Source: Allium sativum (lineage: Eukaryota; Streptophyta; Magnoliopsida; Asparagales; Amaryllidaceae). Taken from it: a stretch of 64,000 bases of DNA. The notes beneath the pieces are model-generated. The model ran no database searches. It worked only from the letters and a program-made list of their open reading frames with translations, and had not been told where the DNA came from. The stretch is taken from positions 761,991,603-762,055,602 of the forward strand of contig CM060922.1 in the NCBI GenBank assembly GCA_030737875.1, read 5' to 3'. A program made the translations under genes and the position numbers. Positions 46,275-58,031 of the stretch are shown piece by piece (the stretch's first letter is position 1; each line of letters begins with the position of its first letter).

Positions 46275-46688
46275 GTGGCACCTCACAACCAACACCTTGA
46301 TCTCACGCTTCAAGAAGCCGCTTGGTTAGGCCGCGATGAGGCGAAGATTAAGCAGTACGTAGCCATTTCCAGTTATAAGTTCCAGATTGGTCGACTGATG
46401 AAGTTCGCCGACTTCGCTGCATTTGGTTTGGAGGAGCTTTTTATCACCGCATGACTAGCACCGATTTTGCGTTTTGACACTTTTGATCATGACATGTATG
46501 CATGCTACGTTCGTCTTTTCGATGCTCAGATGGATGGAGGCATCAATGATAAGTTATGCATCACCAGATTTGAGGTCATGGGCACCCACATCGAGTTCAT
46601 TGGTGCTGACTTGGATCAGATTTTGGATATCACGACAGTCGGACCCGAGCTTGATGTTATTGAGATGGAGGACCCCCAGATCCTTTAG
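46275..46688 (+). pseudogene. element D ORF resembling the 'putative plant transposon protein' domain
   Basis: One frame from GTG 46275 (VAPHNQHLDLTLQEAAWLGR; the usual ATG appears lost) to TAG 46686-46688, with one internal TGA at 46452. It contains LMKFADFAAFGLEELFITA, then DHDMYACYVRLFDAQMDGGI, FEVMGTHIEFIGADLDQILD and a short acidic end. The order of features (a hydrophobic GLEEL stretch, Y-x-x-YVRLF, then a V-x-G-x-x-I segment) parallels extra ORF 2 of element A and Athila/Ogre-type accessory ORFs. It is placed ahead of where gag should be and is cut by the CACTA end 80 bp later. Function is unknown. Confidence 0.45.
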
Positions 46689-46771
46689 TGTATTTTCCTT
46701 GGAGTGCTTGGAGCTTGGACCACCGCCAGTCTGTCCCGTAGCCCATATAGTTGTGCATATCCTGCAGCACA

Positions 46772-47112
46772 CACTACAAGAAAAACCGTATATAGCAGCG
46801 GCAGTATCCGCTTCTAATGCATCGCTAAATAGGCCTTGGCGACGGACTTCCTGCATAATGTTGTGGTCGATAAAAACCATGACGGTATCTGTGTCCGATT
46901 TTTGCGACGGAATTTAGCATGAGTTTTCCGATAGTTTTCCGTCATTTTACTACTTTTATAATAAAAATAAATTTTTATTTATTAATTTAATTTTAATTTA
47001 TATACCGACTATTTATCGACGGATAATTAATTTATAATAAATTATTATTTATAAAAAGCGTTGGTAAATCCTTACTAATTACCAAAGGATTAGCGACGAA
47101 AATTAAATTACC
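46772..47112 (+). mobile_element. CACTA transposon terminus with subterminal repeats
   Basis: CACTACAAGAAAAAC at 46772 is the classic CACTA (En/Spm) end. The next 340 bp repeat the family-type subterminal motif GCGACGGA/TCCGTCGC in variants: GCGACGGACTTCC, GCGACGGAATTTAG, ATCGACGGATAAT, AGCGACGAAAATTA. The preceding ACA could be one copy of the 3-bp duplication. No reverse-oriented end (CTTGTAGTG) or transposase is present to the right, so the element is truncated or extends beyond the window. Confidence 0.75.
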
Positions 47113-47164
47113 AAGGTAAACTTAACCTTCCTTTTTTTGTTGATAATTCGCTGTTATTCCCCTT

Positions 47165-47165
<1 letters not shown>

Positions 47166-47216
<51 letters not shown>
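47166..47216. repeat. (TA)n microsatellite
   Basis: About 50 bp of uninterrupted TA repeat just inside the CACTA terminus. Confidence 0.9.
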
Positions 47217-47218
<2 letters not shown>

Positions 47219-49746
47219 TATACACACATAATTTATGTTTCATTCAATACACAATCCTAATGTAAATACAGCACAATTAATATCAACACACACATCTCAT
47301 AATCAATGTATTATATTAATCACTCATCTCATAATCAACATTCAATATGACATGTTTTCACATAGAATATTTTCTAATCTTATTCTACTCTCATTAATTT
47401 ACATATGTTATATAACAAGAAAATCAATATCATCAATTCATCAGAACAAATTCATAACTGAAAGTGCATCATCATCTACTAGCACTCACACCAATCATCT
47501 CATAACTGAAGCAAGCACCTCAAGATTCCGTACCTTTCTAAATCAGTTCAACATAATAGCCCTGCATGGAGGTAGCAGAAGCAAAGCAACAAGGTTACAA
47601 ACCTATAAAATAATAGTTTGGCTTGTAAAAAAAGTACTACCATATAAGTTCATATACCTTTTGGAAGGCAAACAAATGTTGATTAGTTTGTGGAAACAGA
47701 ATCATTAGTGTCTATCATCATCATTTTAGACTTCTCTAGGAGAAATTATGAACACTTGCGATCCAACATATTGCACTGCAAGGCCAGCATTTGTGCATCA
47801 TTACCAATTCTGCGCTTCCATCTCATTAAGAAATATGGTTTCTGCAGCTGTATTTGCTTTCCTTCTATGCTAGCAGTTTTGTTTAGCTGCATGTTTTCAG
47901 GAGCTTCTGTTGTATCCTTAGGGTTGTAGAATTTGAGGAGAAAACAAAGGGTCATAATCACATTCGCATACCGCTTCACATCTGCAAACATTATGCATGC
48001 AAGGCTACAACAGGGATACACACACATAAATATATGGTATGCACTATAAACTCACATAATAATATGTCGCTACCGATAACCAAATCCCAGTGTGGCTCAG
48101 CAACTGGAAACTTCTCACCCCTTGAATCTGCAAGATCAACGGATATGTAAGCCCAAGTTTATCAAAGAAGAATAATGATGTTTTGGTAAACAAATGAACA
48201 GCAATTGAGTACAAACTATGACAAACCAATAATATCAAAGTCCTAACTCCAACAGCAGTCCAGACAGGAGCAGCACAGGAGGCTATTTCCTAGCAAGCAA
48301 CCCATTTCTGTTCGCAGCAGCGAAATAAAGAGGGTAAAATCAACAAATATAAAACTCAAATGAGGATATTAGACAGTTCAAAGTATGAAATCAACAAAGA
48401 CAAATACATTGACAATGTTAATCAAGAAAGAAATTAAGATCCAGAACTGCCTAATACAAGTGTTTTGAAGTAGCAACTACTATATCGGATCGAAATTTGG
48501 GGCAATCAATGATGAAACTTACCGTCCTTTCACATACTAACAAACAAACGAAGAAAGTGAATTCAATTTCAATCGGATATGAAATTCCCTGACATTCAAA
48601 CGATGCTCGATATTGAAACGATGCTCACAACCAAGGTTTTAAGGATGCTTCAGACTCGAAATATAGCTAGGTTCTAAGAATGGACTATTTGTAGGTGAAT
48701 ACATCACCTGCATATTCAAAGAAAAAAGGAGCTATTAAAAAGTGAGTTTTTCAGTGCATTACTGTAGATAAAAATGGTTTCAAGCTGCCAGTTCAAACAA
48801 GTGTGAAAACCAAAACATGGTTCCAAGCTACCAGGTCTCCTATTGAACTAACTTATTTCCAAGCATTGATAATGCAGTTCACCAATGAATAAGCTGCACC
48901 ATTAATATAGATAATAACCTTACATCTTAAATCTATTATTATCATCAAAAAATTACAAGTACTATCACAATTTCAAGCAAATTTATCATTCAACTAGTTT
49001 AAATTTTTTTTACCATTCTATTAGTAGGTAACGAATCCTTTTTTCCCCTGTCATACAGAAAACTCTTCACAAAATATTCCTATTTCCTAATCTAGTTTAT
49101 TCCTATCCAATATATTTAAGTAAACTTTCGTACTATATATTAGGCATAACAAACGTATCAAATTATTAAAACCATGACATTTAATATATAAATTTGTTTA
49201 GTTAAAGGTCGATTAGTTGATTGGTCTGTATATTGAATAATAATCTAGTCACTTTGTTTCTTTTTATTATTTTAACAATTAATATGAAATATGCATCTTA
49301 GAGTTTAATTATAATCTAACAATTATTAAGTAAGAAAAAATAAATTCTGATTACTCATTACAACTAGTAGAAGCAATGCAGTAACATGATACCTTACTAT
49401 CTTATCCACTAAAAATTTAATAGTAATGGAAACCCCTTGAAAATTGATCTTTGAAGCTATATATTATACATTACACGGATCTTTAACTGTAGTTTCATTG
49501 TGTACATGAACTATAATTACTGTTACTATTCATAATTTTAGTCAACAAAGAGCTCAATGAGCTGAATGGAACACAGACCAATTCAACTCAATGAATTAAA
49601 TTTGTATATACTACTAAGTAATGTGATATGTAAAACCTGATCAAGAAGTCACCTTAAATTATTTCAGTGCCTTACACTCCGTAGATCACTGTGCTATTGT
49701 TGTTGTGGGATGGATTCAAGACTAACAGTAGCAACTAGGCAATATT
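47217..49746. other. non-coding stretch, possibly CACTA interior
   Basis: AT-rich with short frames only (47235-47708, 47746-48027), none with a recognised domain. It may be the body of the CACTA element whose other end is not seen. It is interrupted at 49747 by element F and resumes at 56332. Confidence 0.4.
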
Positions 49747-51108
49747 TGTAACGTCCCAGATTTTCGGCCATTTAAATTAGAATATTTGAATCTGTTTATA
49801 TATTATATTGAAATATAATGGAATTTATATCAAATTTATTTAATAAAGTGGAGTTGGAATATATAAATTATAATATAATTAAAACGAGTTCGAAACGACG
49901 CGGCAGTTCGTAATATTAAGTTTTAAACTTCAACTGAATATACCGAATCCATTTTAAGTCAGAATTTTGTGAAACGAGAAATGTTAGGATCGATTTGATT
50001 ATAATTTTCGTGTGGAAAAGAAAAATCGAGATTTCGTCTTATATATTGCAAGATATGTCCAAATCATATTTTCAAATAGTCGCTATAGAATCGTTCATCG
50101 ACCGTAACAGTTTATTTGAAATAACTGCATACTGGATTCGAATTTAGACAAGGTTCTTTTGAGACGTAGCGTTAATTTAATTTTTAGAATTTTACTGTAA
50201 ATTTTAATTTGAAAAATACACCACTTTTTATTTGGAGTATTTTGCACCCTATATCAGTATTTTGGGGTTTAACAAATATAAGTTAACCTACCGATATTAT
50301 TATATTTTTGGGATCGTGGGGCATTGCTCGTCATAACGGTATTTTTATTTCTGTTCATAGCCTATCAGAAATGAACGGAATTTTATATGACAGATACCCT
50401 AAAAATCTAACTATTCAAAACAAAGAGCGAACTATATTAAAATAAATGAGAACCTTAATGCCTAAGCTAAAAATTATATATATAAAAATATGAAACGTAA
50501 GATCTCTACCCAGCATAAACTATATTTTCTAGACTTGCAGCCATACTGTTGTCCTCGCCATTTTAACACGCAGGCACTTAAGTCAATACAAAGCACGTAC
50601 AAACCGACCATACTATGGAAGTGAAAACACACTGCACCTACACCCTAAAACAGCCCAGCTACCACCGCAGCTACCACTTATTGATGAGACCGCACACTGC
50701 ATCTACACCCTGAAATATCCCAGCTACCCTCGCCTATCCTAGATGTGTACTGAAGCTCCCATCAAAATGAAGTGAAATTTCATTGCAGCAAGCCTACCTA
50801 TACATTTCTACAGTGATCTATGTGTAATTTCTTTTCAATACACTTGCACCCAAAAATTGAAGAAAGGAAATTTCACTGCAATCCTAAATCTAAACGTACA
50901 GGGCTACCCAACGTTGGAAAGACGTTGAGCTTATCTCCTTGAATTTGCGGGTATAAATAGTTGTTCATCCCTGTGTTTTTCAGGTAACCAAAATATATTT
51001 CACCATTGATATTTCCAACGCAAGATAAATAAAATGAAAACTCCTCACATTAAACAACGCCTGCGTTCACGTTTAAACCTCCATTTGAGAAACAAATATT
51101 TTTGAGTT

Positions 51109-51588
51109 TTAACTGATGACGCCAACAGCGTACGGTTGGCGCATGCATGAGGGGAGAGTCTGAGCGGTTGCATGGGTTCGACGTTTGTGTGCGTGAGGGG
51201 AAACGCAGCTCATGTGACAGTGAAAAGTTCGGGGATGGCCATGTCTTCGAGTTGCTACTGCAAGTAGTTCGGACCTGGGGAGTCTTCGACGATGGTCGGG
51301 GTGTACAGCTGAGGGGGCGGCAGTAGAGTCTGGCGGTTCCGACAAGGGTCTCGGCGTGGGTCCCGAAGGTCGGTGGGAGCTGTCGGAGTGGCGATGAACT
51401 TCAGGTGAGGGGGCACTAGGATCAAACGAAGACCGGAGTTCGGGATTCAGACATGCTGTTATTACGTGGAAAAGGGGAACTGAATGGATGCGTTGAGATT
51501 GGAGCTGTGAAGTGGTGGGGAGACTTGGAGGAAGAACTGTAAAGGGATCGGTGTGTTTCTTTTTATTATCTGGGGAGAAGATGGACAC
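51109..51588 (-). other. GC-rich open frame inside element F, probably not a gene
   Basis: A 159-codon frame rich in Pro, Ser, Arg and His (for example SDSSHRPSGPTPRPLSEPPD) within a locally GC-rich block (about 51110-51760). Composition follows GC bias and no domain is recognisable. It may instead mark a promoter or leader, or a separate insertion. Confidence 0.3.
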
Positions 51589-52024
51589 GAGGGGAGTAGA
51601 AGTGAGATGTGATTTTCTGGAAGAAGAGGAGGGTGACTGTTAACAGGAAGGAAGGCCGTGGGCTATACATACGGGCTTGGGCCTTAAAGCATAAATAAAG
51701 AAAGAAGAAGGGATTGCCTAATTGAAAGTGTGTGGATCAAAAGGGTCAACAGTAGGATCGGGCGTGACCAATCATCCGATGAGGACATGCATAAGAAATT
51801 ATTAAGGTAACTTAAGGATGTGGATTTTTATTAATTTATAGTAACTAGTATATATTAAATAAAGATGTTAACACTATTTTAAGTAATAAAATATATGTGG
51901 AGCCTTATAAAACAAATAACTCGTCTATTACGTTGTCAGATTCAAGTAAGACAACGACGTTGGATTCAGGACAACGAAGACGACATGTACGAGCTGGATC
52001 GGAGTCGATTAGAGCTACCGGTAA

Positions 52025-52064
52025 TTTCATTTGATTTTAAACGGTCGTTTAAAATCAAATGAAA
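52025..52064. repeat. perfect 19-bp-arm palindrome
   Basis: The arm TTTCATTTGATTTTAAACG (52025-52043) is followed after two bases (GT) by its exact reverse complement (52046-52064). It can form a hairpin or cruciform. It lies inside element F. Confidence 0.9.
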
Positions 52065-55041
52065 CAATGCATGAATCAACCATCAAAAATAAGGTGAGTT
52101 TATCCTCACGATTTCTGGAATTCTATGATGTGTTAAATTCATATTAAAATATAATTCATCGTTAATCATAGAATTGGTTGATTGAATGTCTTGGTTGCTT
52201 ATGGTGTGTTAAATGGTTGCCAAAAACTATAATATGTCACATTGGATGATTTGTTTGAAACAATTGTTTCATGAATTGTTATCAAACATTTTTATGGTCT
52301 GTGATGCAGAAAAGAACAGGTTGGAGGGATCCGACCGGATTCCTCAAATATTTTTGTATGTTGTTTATATCATCCAAGTATGAACTGTTTACCCCTAAAC
52401 AACATTACATTCTATTTGAATGTTGATTATTGATTGGATATTGAACGTTGAATTGAAATTCAACGTTGTGTGTTGTAATCAATAAACGGTATTAAGATAT
52501 TGGCAGCAAATGATCTTAACGTTGTTGGTTCACCGTCAGGAGAATCGACGTAATTTCAATTATGAAATTTATTTTATAATTGAAGTACAGTTTTAAAAAT
52601 TGATTTCTTTTTTAAAAAGAATAAAAATAGGATGATATTCATGAATATTTTATAAGAATAACATACAATGTTTTGCAAGTGTAGACGCCAGGATTCAACC
52701 TACGGTTTAGTGCTTTGAAGATAACTGTTTAAGTAAAACAGTTAAACAAGATAATTTGATTAATTTTATTAATCTAATAAGAAAAATAATCGTAATCAGT
52801 TAGTTGATAACTGAGGTTAAGTTGACTAAGTCAACTGATTAATTAGAATTGATAATTTGATTAGTCGGTCTTTGATTAATCTAATGAAAGTGGTTTAATG
52901 AATAACTGTTTTAGATATTAATTATCTTTTTGTTTGATGATATTTAAAGTTGATTATCGTTTTACAAATCATTAATGAAGTATTTATCGTTTAATAATGT
53001 CGATAAGAAATTAGTCGATCTATTTTTAATGAAGTAAACCATTTTACTTCAGTTAATACTGGAATTAGTTAATTATTGTGGTTAGTAATAATTAAGGTAA
53101 TTTACTTCGTAAAATAGAAGTAAATTGAGAAGTGATCGACTTTTTAAGCAAATCGTGTTAAGAGCAAGGATATACCAGAAATATAAACAAGTTGTGAAGC
53201 TAATATATTGGTTAAGAAAATGCTGCTAAACGGTTGAATTAAAGCGAAGAAATTGAAAGAAGTTTCCAAAATAGAAAGGAAATGTTGTAAAGGATTGAAA
53301 TAAGATTTATGTTTACTAAATCATTTAAAAGGTAAATGGAAAGTGATTTACAAAGAAAGAAGATGGACGGATTCATATAAGAAAGGTTTATAAGTAAATG
53401 TTAGAATTGAAGCCGAGTTTTGAAATAATGATTATAAAGAAGATTTATGATTCATGTTAACAAATCGAAGATGGGGTTTGCTAGGCAAGTACCAAGTTCT
53501 AAACAAGTTTTTGAATTAAATAAAAGTAAATTGAAATGTGATTTCAAAAAGGAAACGATTTACTAATTCTACAAGAAAAAATTAAAATAGAATCCATGTT
53601 TCGTAAAGAAGATTTAGAAAGGGATTTGAACTAAGACGATGAACTTAAATAAGTTTTATTTAAGGAATTGGGTTGAATAAATTGATTATAAATTGAAAGA
53701 AGATATGTAAAAGCAAAATAAGTTTGCATTCAGTAAGTACTTGAATAAAAAGTAAAGGGGATCTAGTTTACACCAATTAGAGGGATGGTTATTAAAACCA
53801 TGTTCTGATTAAAGTGGAAAACTGAAGTGATAGTGAGTGGAACGATATGTTTATGTTTCAAATATTATCAAGAAGTGATACCCCAACTTAAACGACTTCA
53901 CTATTATCAAGAAATGATATTAGTTTGAAACGGTAGGAATGTTGGAATTTGTTTTGTTCAAGAGAAATATTATAATGTTATTATCGAGATTATTAAATGT
54001 TATTGAACTAGTGGATTTGAATAAAGCAACGTATAGTTTAACATTGTATAAACTCAAGCATGAATTCTGAATTTACTATTTTCCTTGAGTTAAGAATATA
54101 GTGATTTCGCAAGGGAAAAGGTAGTATAACAAATTAGCAAATATATAGTGAATAAGAGAGATGAAACGGAGTTTGGTAAATAAAGATATGTTATTGTTTT
54201 CAATATGACGAATAATGAAATTTGAGACAAAAGAATATAAAATCGAATTTAAGGATCGATAGAATAGTTTAATAAATGAATCAGAGCTGCCAATATACTT
54301 GATCGTATTGTTTGACATTGATAGTTAAAACACCAAACTATCAATGAAATATATTGGACCTTTTTGACGAGTTGTTTCGAAGAGACCGAGATGGGAACTA
54401 GACCCAAAACCACTTCGATTCAATGTTGCATACGGAATAAAAAAAGATGGAGCATTGAAGACCGTAGATCTTCATGAAGCGGAAGAACTACTTATAATCT
54501 CTGGTTAGCTCCCAGAGATACACTGTGGTTTTGTCGTGGTTGGAATCTATGAGTTGCAAGGACTTCTCGCTACTGATCCTTGGGGTGATTCCTATATAAG
54601 GATGCAGTAGGAGAGTGACTTCAGTTCATCCTGTTCCTGGATGACGTGATGATGTGGAATCCAAAGCGAATGGTAGCCAGATGGTTCAAAAGTCGATTAT
54701 AACCTCGAGCCTCATCAACCGGGAAATGACAAAAATCGGGCAGGCATCATGGCTATGTGGGTCGCGCCCATTAGGGTGTATTGTCACCATCTAGAGGATA
54801 TTCATATTTGTTACTTCTTTTTATTTCTGTATCTCCCGGGAAAACGGTAGCTTCGCAGCCGTGAGGTGACAATATATTCGATACACTCAAGAGAAATGAG
54901 TGGTCGGTCATGTGTGGGCCAGGTTGCAAGACGTTCTTGTTGAACCCAGTGTATTCGTCTCTAGAGATACACTATCGGCAGGTGGTCCCATACCTTGTCA
55001 TAGTCGGAATCCAATCCCCAACAAGCGCCTGCGGTTTTGAT

Positions 55042-55549
55042 TGTATATGTTGGAAAACAATGGCTGAGTCGCGGACTAGGTCGCTTTCTTGAAGACGATT
55101 CGGCGATCTGGTCAGAGGTGCAAACCAGTTCGTTCCTTCGCCGCCGCCTCTAGGATAAAACAGCCTCTAAACAGAATAACCGATTTGCTTGCACAACAAA
55201 TCAGTGCAGATTTGCACTTTCGAAAGTAATCTTGCTCGATTTTTCTGAAAGAAAGATTTAATGGCGAAGGCTACAAGAAAATAGAATTCGATATATTTTT
55301 GTGTCTGTAGATAAAAAGTATATATAGAACGAAAATTAGGGTTTAGGAGAAAAAATCGGATTTGCTAAAATTTCAGGGGACAAAGTTTTTACCGTTGCAA
55401 ACTTTTACCGTTGCAGAAAAAATTATCGGTGCAGAAAATAATTTTCCATAAAAAAAAACGGTTCGAAAAATGCAAAGTTTTATGGTCCAAAAATATAAGT
55501 GTCTCCCTCCTCACAACAAAACATGTATTGGGAGCCTAAGGCCCCAACA
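55042..55549 (-). mobile_element. small solo LTR candidate inside element F
   Basis: On the minus strand it starts TGTTGGGGCCTTAGGC and ends CAACATATACA, a TG..CA border. TGAT flanks both sides (55038-55041, 55550-55553). The start resembles plant copia LTRs. A 4-bp duplication is shorter than the usual 5, so the call is tentative. Confidence 0.45.
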
Positions 55550-56336
55550 TGATTTCTTAGAGACAAGTATAAATCCTTGCCTCTTCCATATAATCCCATG
55601 ATGTGGGACTATTCACACATAGGAGTCATTCATACACTTATTCAACATTTTTAATAATTCACATAATGTTTGTAAAACATTTCCAACAGTATACTATATA
55701 TGTAGAGCGTGAGATGCAAGCGTTCTACTAGATTGATATTTATTTGTGATTTGATAGACACTATCATAATATCAGAAAAGATATTGATTTCAAAAATGTT
55801 TTGGGTTATAGTAAGGTAAAAACCGTCTGTATTTATGTGTGCGCTGGTCTTACTATTATCCTTTTTTTCAGAAAAGATTTTCAAAGTTAAACAAGTTGTT
55901 GTACTATGAATTTACCACTGAAAGTATTCCAGACTAACCCGGTGAATTTTGTTTTAAATCAAATGTGCTCGGGTCAGACCGAGTATATTAACAGGTTAGG
56001 TATCGCTGGAGATTCGAGAGTTGGAAGCAGGAGGCTTCACCGTTAGTTATTCAAAGTTTATTTCCGCTGTGTCTGATATATGATGTACTCTGATGATTGG
56101 TATGTATATATATACAGTTTCTTTTTGTATAAAGAGGTTTGATAATATACTTTATTTGTTCCGTTGTGAGATTCTGATGTTCTTCTTCTTTTCTTCTATT
56201 CTAATATTTCATTCTTTCCTTATCTCACCTTCTAATTTCTTTCTCATAACGTTCCAGTGTTTTTCGATGCTTGAATGTTCGACACAGTGTTTTGTGTTGA
56301 TTTTCGAGGTCGAAATCCCCGGTTCGTTACAATATT

Positions 56337-57880
56337 GCTCTCTATTAGCTGTGCAATACTGCTTTCATCTCATTGCTGTTGTTGCATCACATTGATCTCT
56401 AATGGCAGCACAACATTCTCTTGATTGAAAACTCCAATTGTTGCATCATAATTGTCCTTTCATCCTCTCTTCTATTGTCTATAACCCCGTGGAATCCCAG
56501 TTATTACACCTGCATTTTCTCACCACCCGCCAAACAACAATTGCAACCCTTAAGATCCTGCAAATGCCTCAGCCTATGGTCGCACACTAGTTAGTGCATA
56601 TTATTTGTATCTTATTTCTGACAATGCATTCCACCATGTGGCAATACTATTAATTGTGAACCTTTTGCTTTGGTCTCTTTTACCTCTCTCATTTAGTTGA
56701 TCTCATTTTATTTTGTTGTTTTATTCTCTTTTACTTCTTTTGTTTAGTTCTCTTGTTAACTTTTCTGCTCATTATAATTACATTTTTAAAAGCAGGTTAC
56801 TCAAAAATGTCATAGCATATAAACTCATTTCATGCTTACTCAATTATGCCCACCATAGTTCATTATAATAAATTAGAGTAGGAAATATTAATGACAACAA
56901 TAGATTAGATTTGTATACCTATAATATACCATTTAAATATTCTATGCCTTTACTATTAATTTTCTGTCTTTCAATGGAGGGTAGAAAATTTTAATGACAG
57001 TAATAAATTAGAGTATGGAATAGCAAATGCAAAGTGAAAGTACTAATCAAATCATGCATATTGCCCGTACTAACCAAAATATGAATTTTTCTTCCTCATT
57101 TGTATTCTCTCATCAATCCTAGTACCCCAAATTGATATTATCTTACTATTCTGCTCTAAGAACCTTACTTTCCTTTTTTTTACTGTTTCCTTGTTTTATC
57201 CTTTTTCTTTTCAGATTCCTACTTCAGAACTTTGTTATATCATTCATAAATTTGACAAAAAAATGAAAAAAAAATAATAAGCATAAAAATAATGTGATAT
57301 TTGTCTTATACATAGATTAACAAATTAGAAAATATGGAAACTAAAATTACCTTAAAAATACATTAGATTTGATTAGTATTCAATTCAAATTATTTACTCA
57401 GTAATTTACCAATCAAACATTCAAATTTAGCAACAAATTAGGTGAATGTAATTTCAGTAGTTGTAGTAGTCTGTCTGGATTGACCAAAAGATATAGTGAA
57501 CAATTTACACATGGATTTTGAATAAATACTTTAAGACTATATATACCACATATACTTTTTTTTAATCTAAAAAGGTAAGTAATTTAGCATTTATGGATCA
57601 ACATAAGCTACTTCTAATTTTGATCAACTGGTAAATTTAATTAAAATAGTAGACTTATAGATATAAACTAAATTGACTAAACATTATAGAAGCTAATCCC
57701 AAATTATGTGCAAAACTATTCTATTTATATCAAATGATCAATTTTTATCAATAATTAAAATTTTATAGTTTAATCAAATTATGTAATGTCAAATACAATA
57801 TCAAAAGTATTTACTATAAATATATCAATTAGCTCAAATTATTTCCGTAAACTTGATTAAAATATTGGTCCAGCAAAACA
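56337..57880. other. non-coding AT-rich stretch
   Basis: Continuation of the target of element F. Only short frames occur, and no repeat pair, RNA gene or domain is visible. Confidence 0.45.
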
Positions 57881-58031
57881 GGACTTTTGACTTTTTTTCC
57901 CATTTTAGTTAGCCATCCAGTAATCTTTAGTGGACTTTTGATCTTGATGGCGAGAAGATGGAAATTAGCATGGATGGTTAGAGGACTTTTGACTTTTTTT
58001 TTCTCATTTTAGTTAGCCATCCAGTAATCTT
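57881..58031. repeat. direct duplication of about 48 bp
   Basis: GGACTTTTGACTTTTTTT followed by CATTTTAGTTAGCCATCCAG and TAATCTT occurs at 57881-57927 and again at 57983-58031. The copies differ mainly in T-run length. Confidence 0.9.

Larger units (their letters stand above)
49747..56331 (+). mobile_element. element F: 6.6-kb solo LTR candidate, gypsy type
   Basis: It begins TGTAACGTCCCAG and ends GTTCGTTACA (inverted TGTAACG/CGTTACA) and is flanked by ATATT on both sides (49742-49746, 56332-56336). There is no primer site after the right end and no purine tract before the left end. I find no second copy of either terminus inside, so it looks like one LTR left after unequal recombination. 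About 0.5 kb of its length is a later insertion at 55042-55549. Orientation is assigned only from the similarity of its ends to element D. An unrecognised nested insertion could inflate its length. Confidence 0.6.

Noticed and set aside
52025..52064. MicroRNA precursor or terminator
   Set aside because: The stem is only 19 bp with a 2-base centre, too short for a plant microRNA precursor, and a bacterial-type terminator is irrelevant in plant nuclear DNA.
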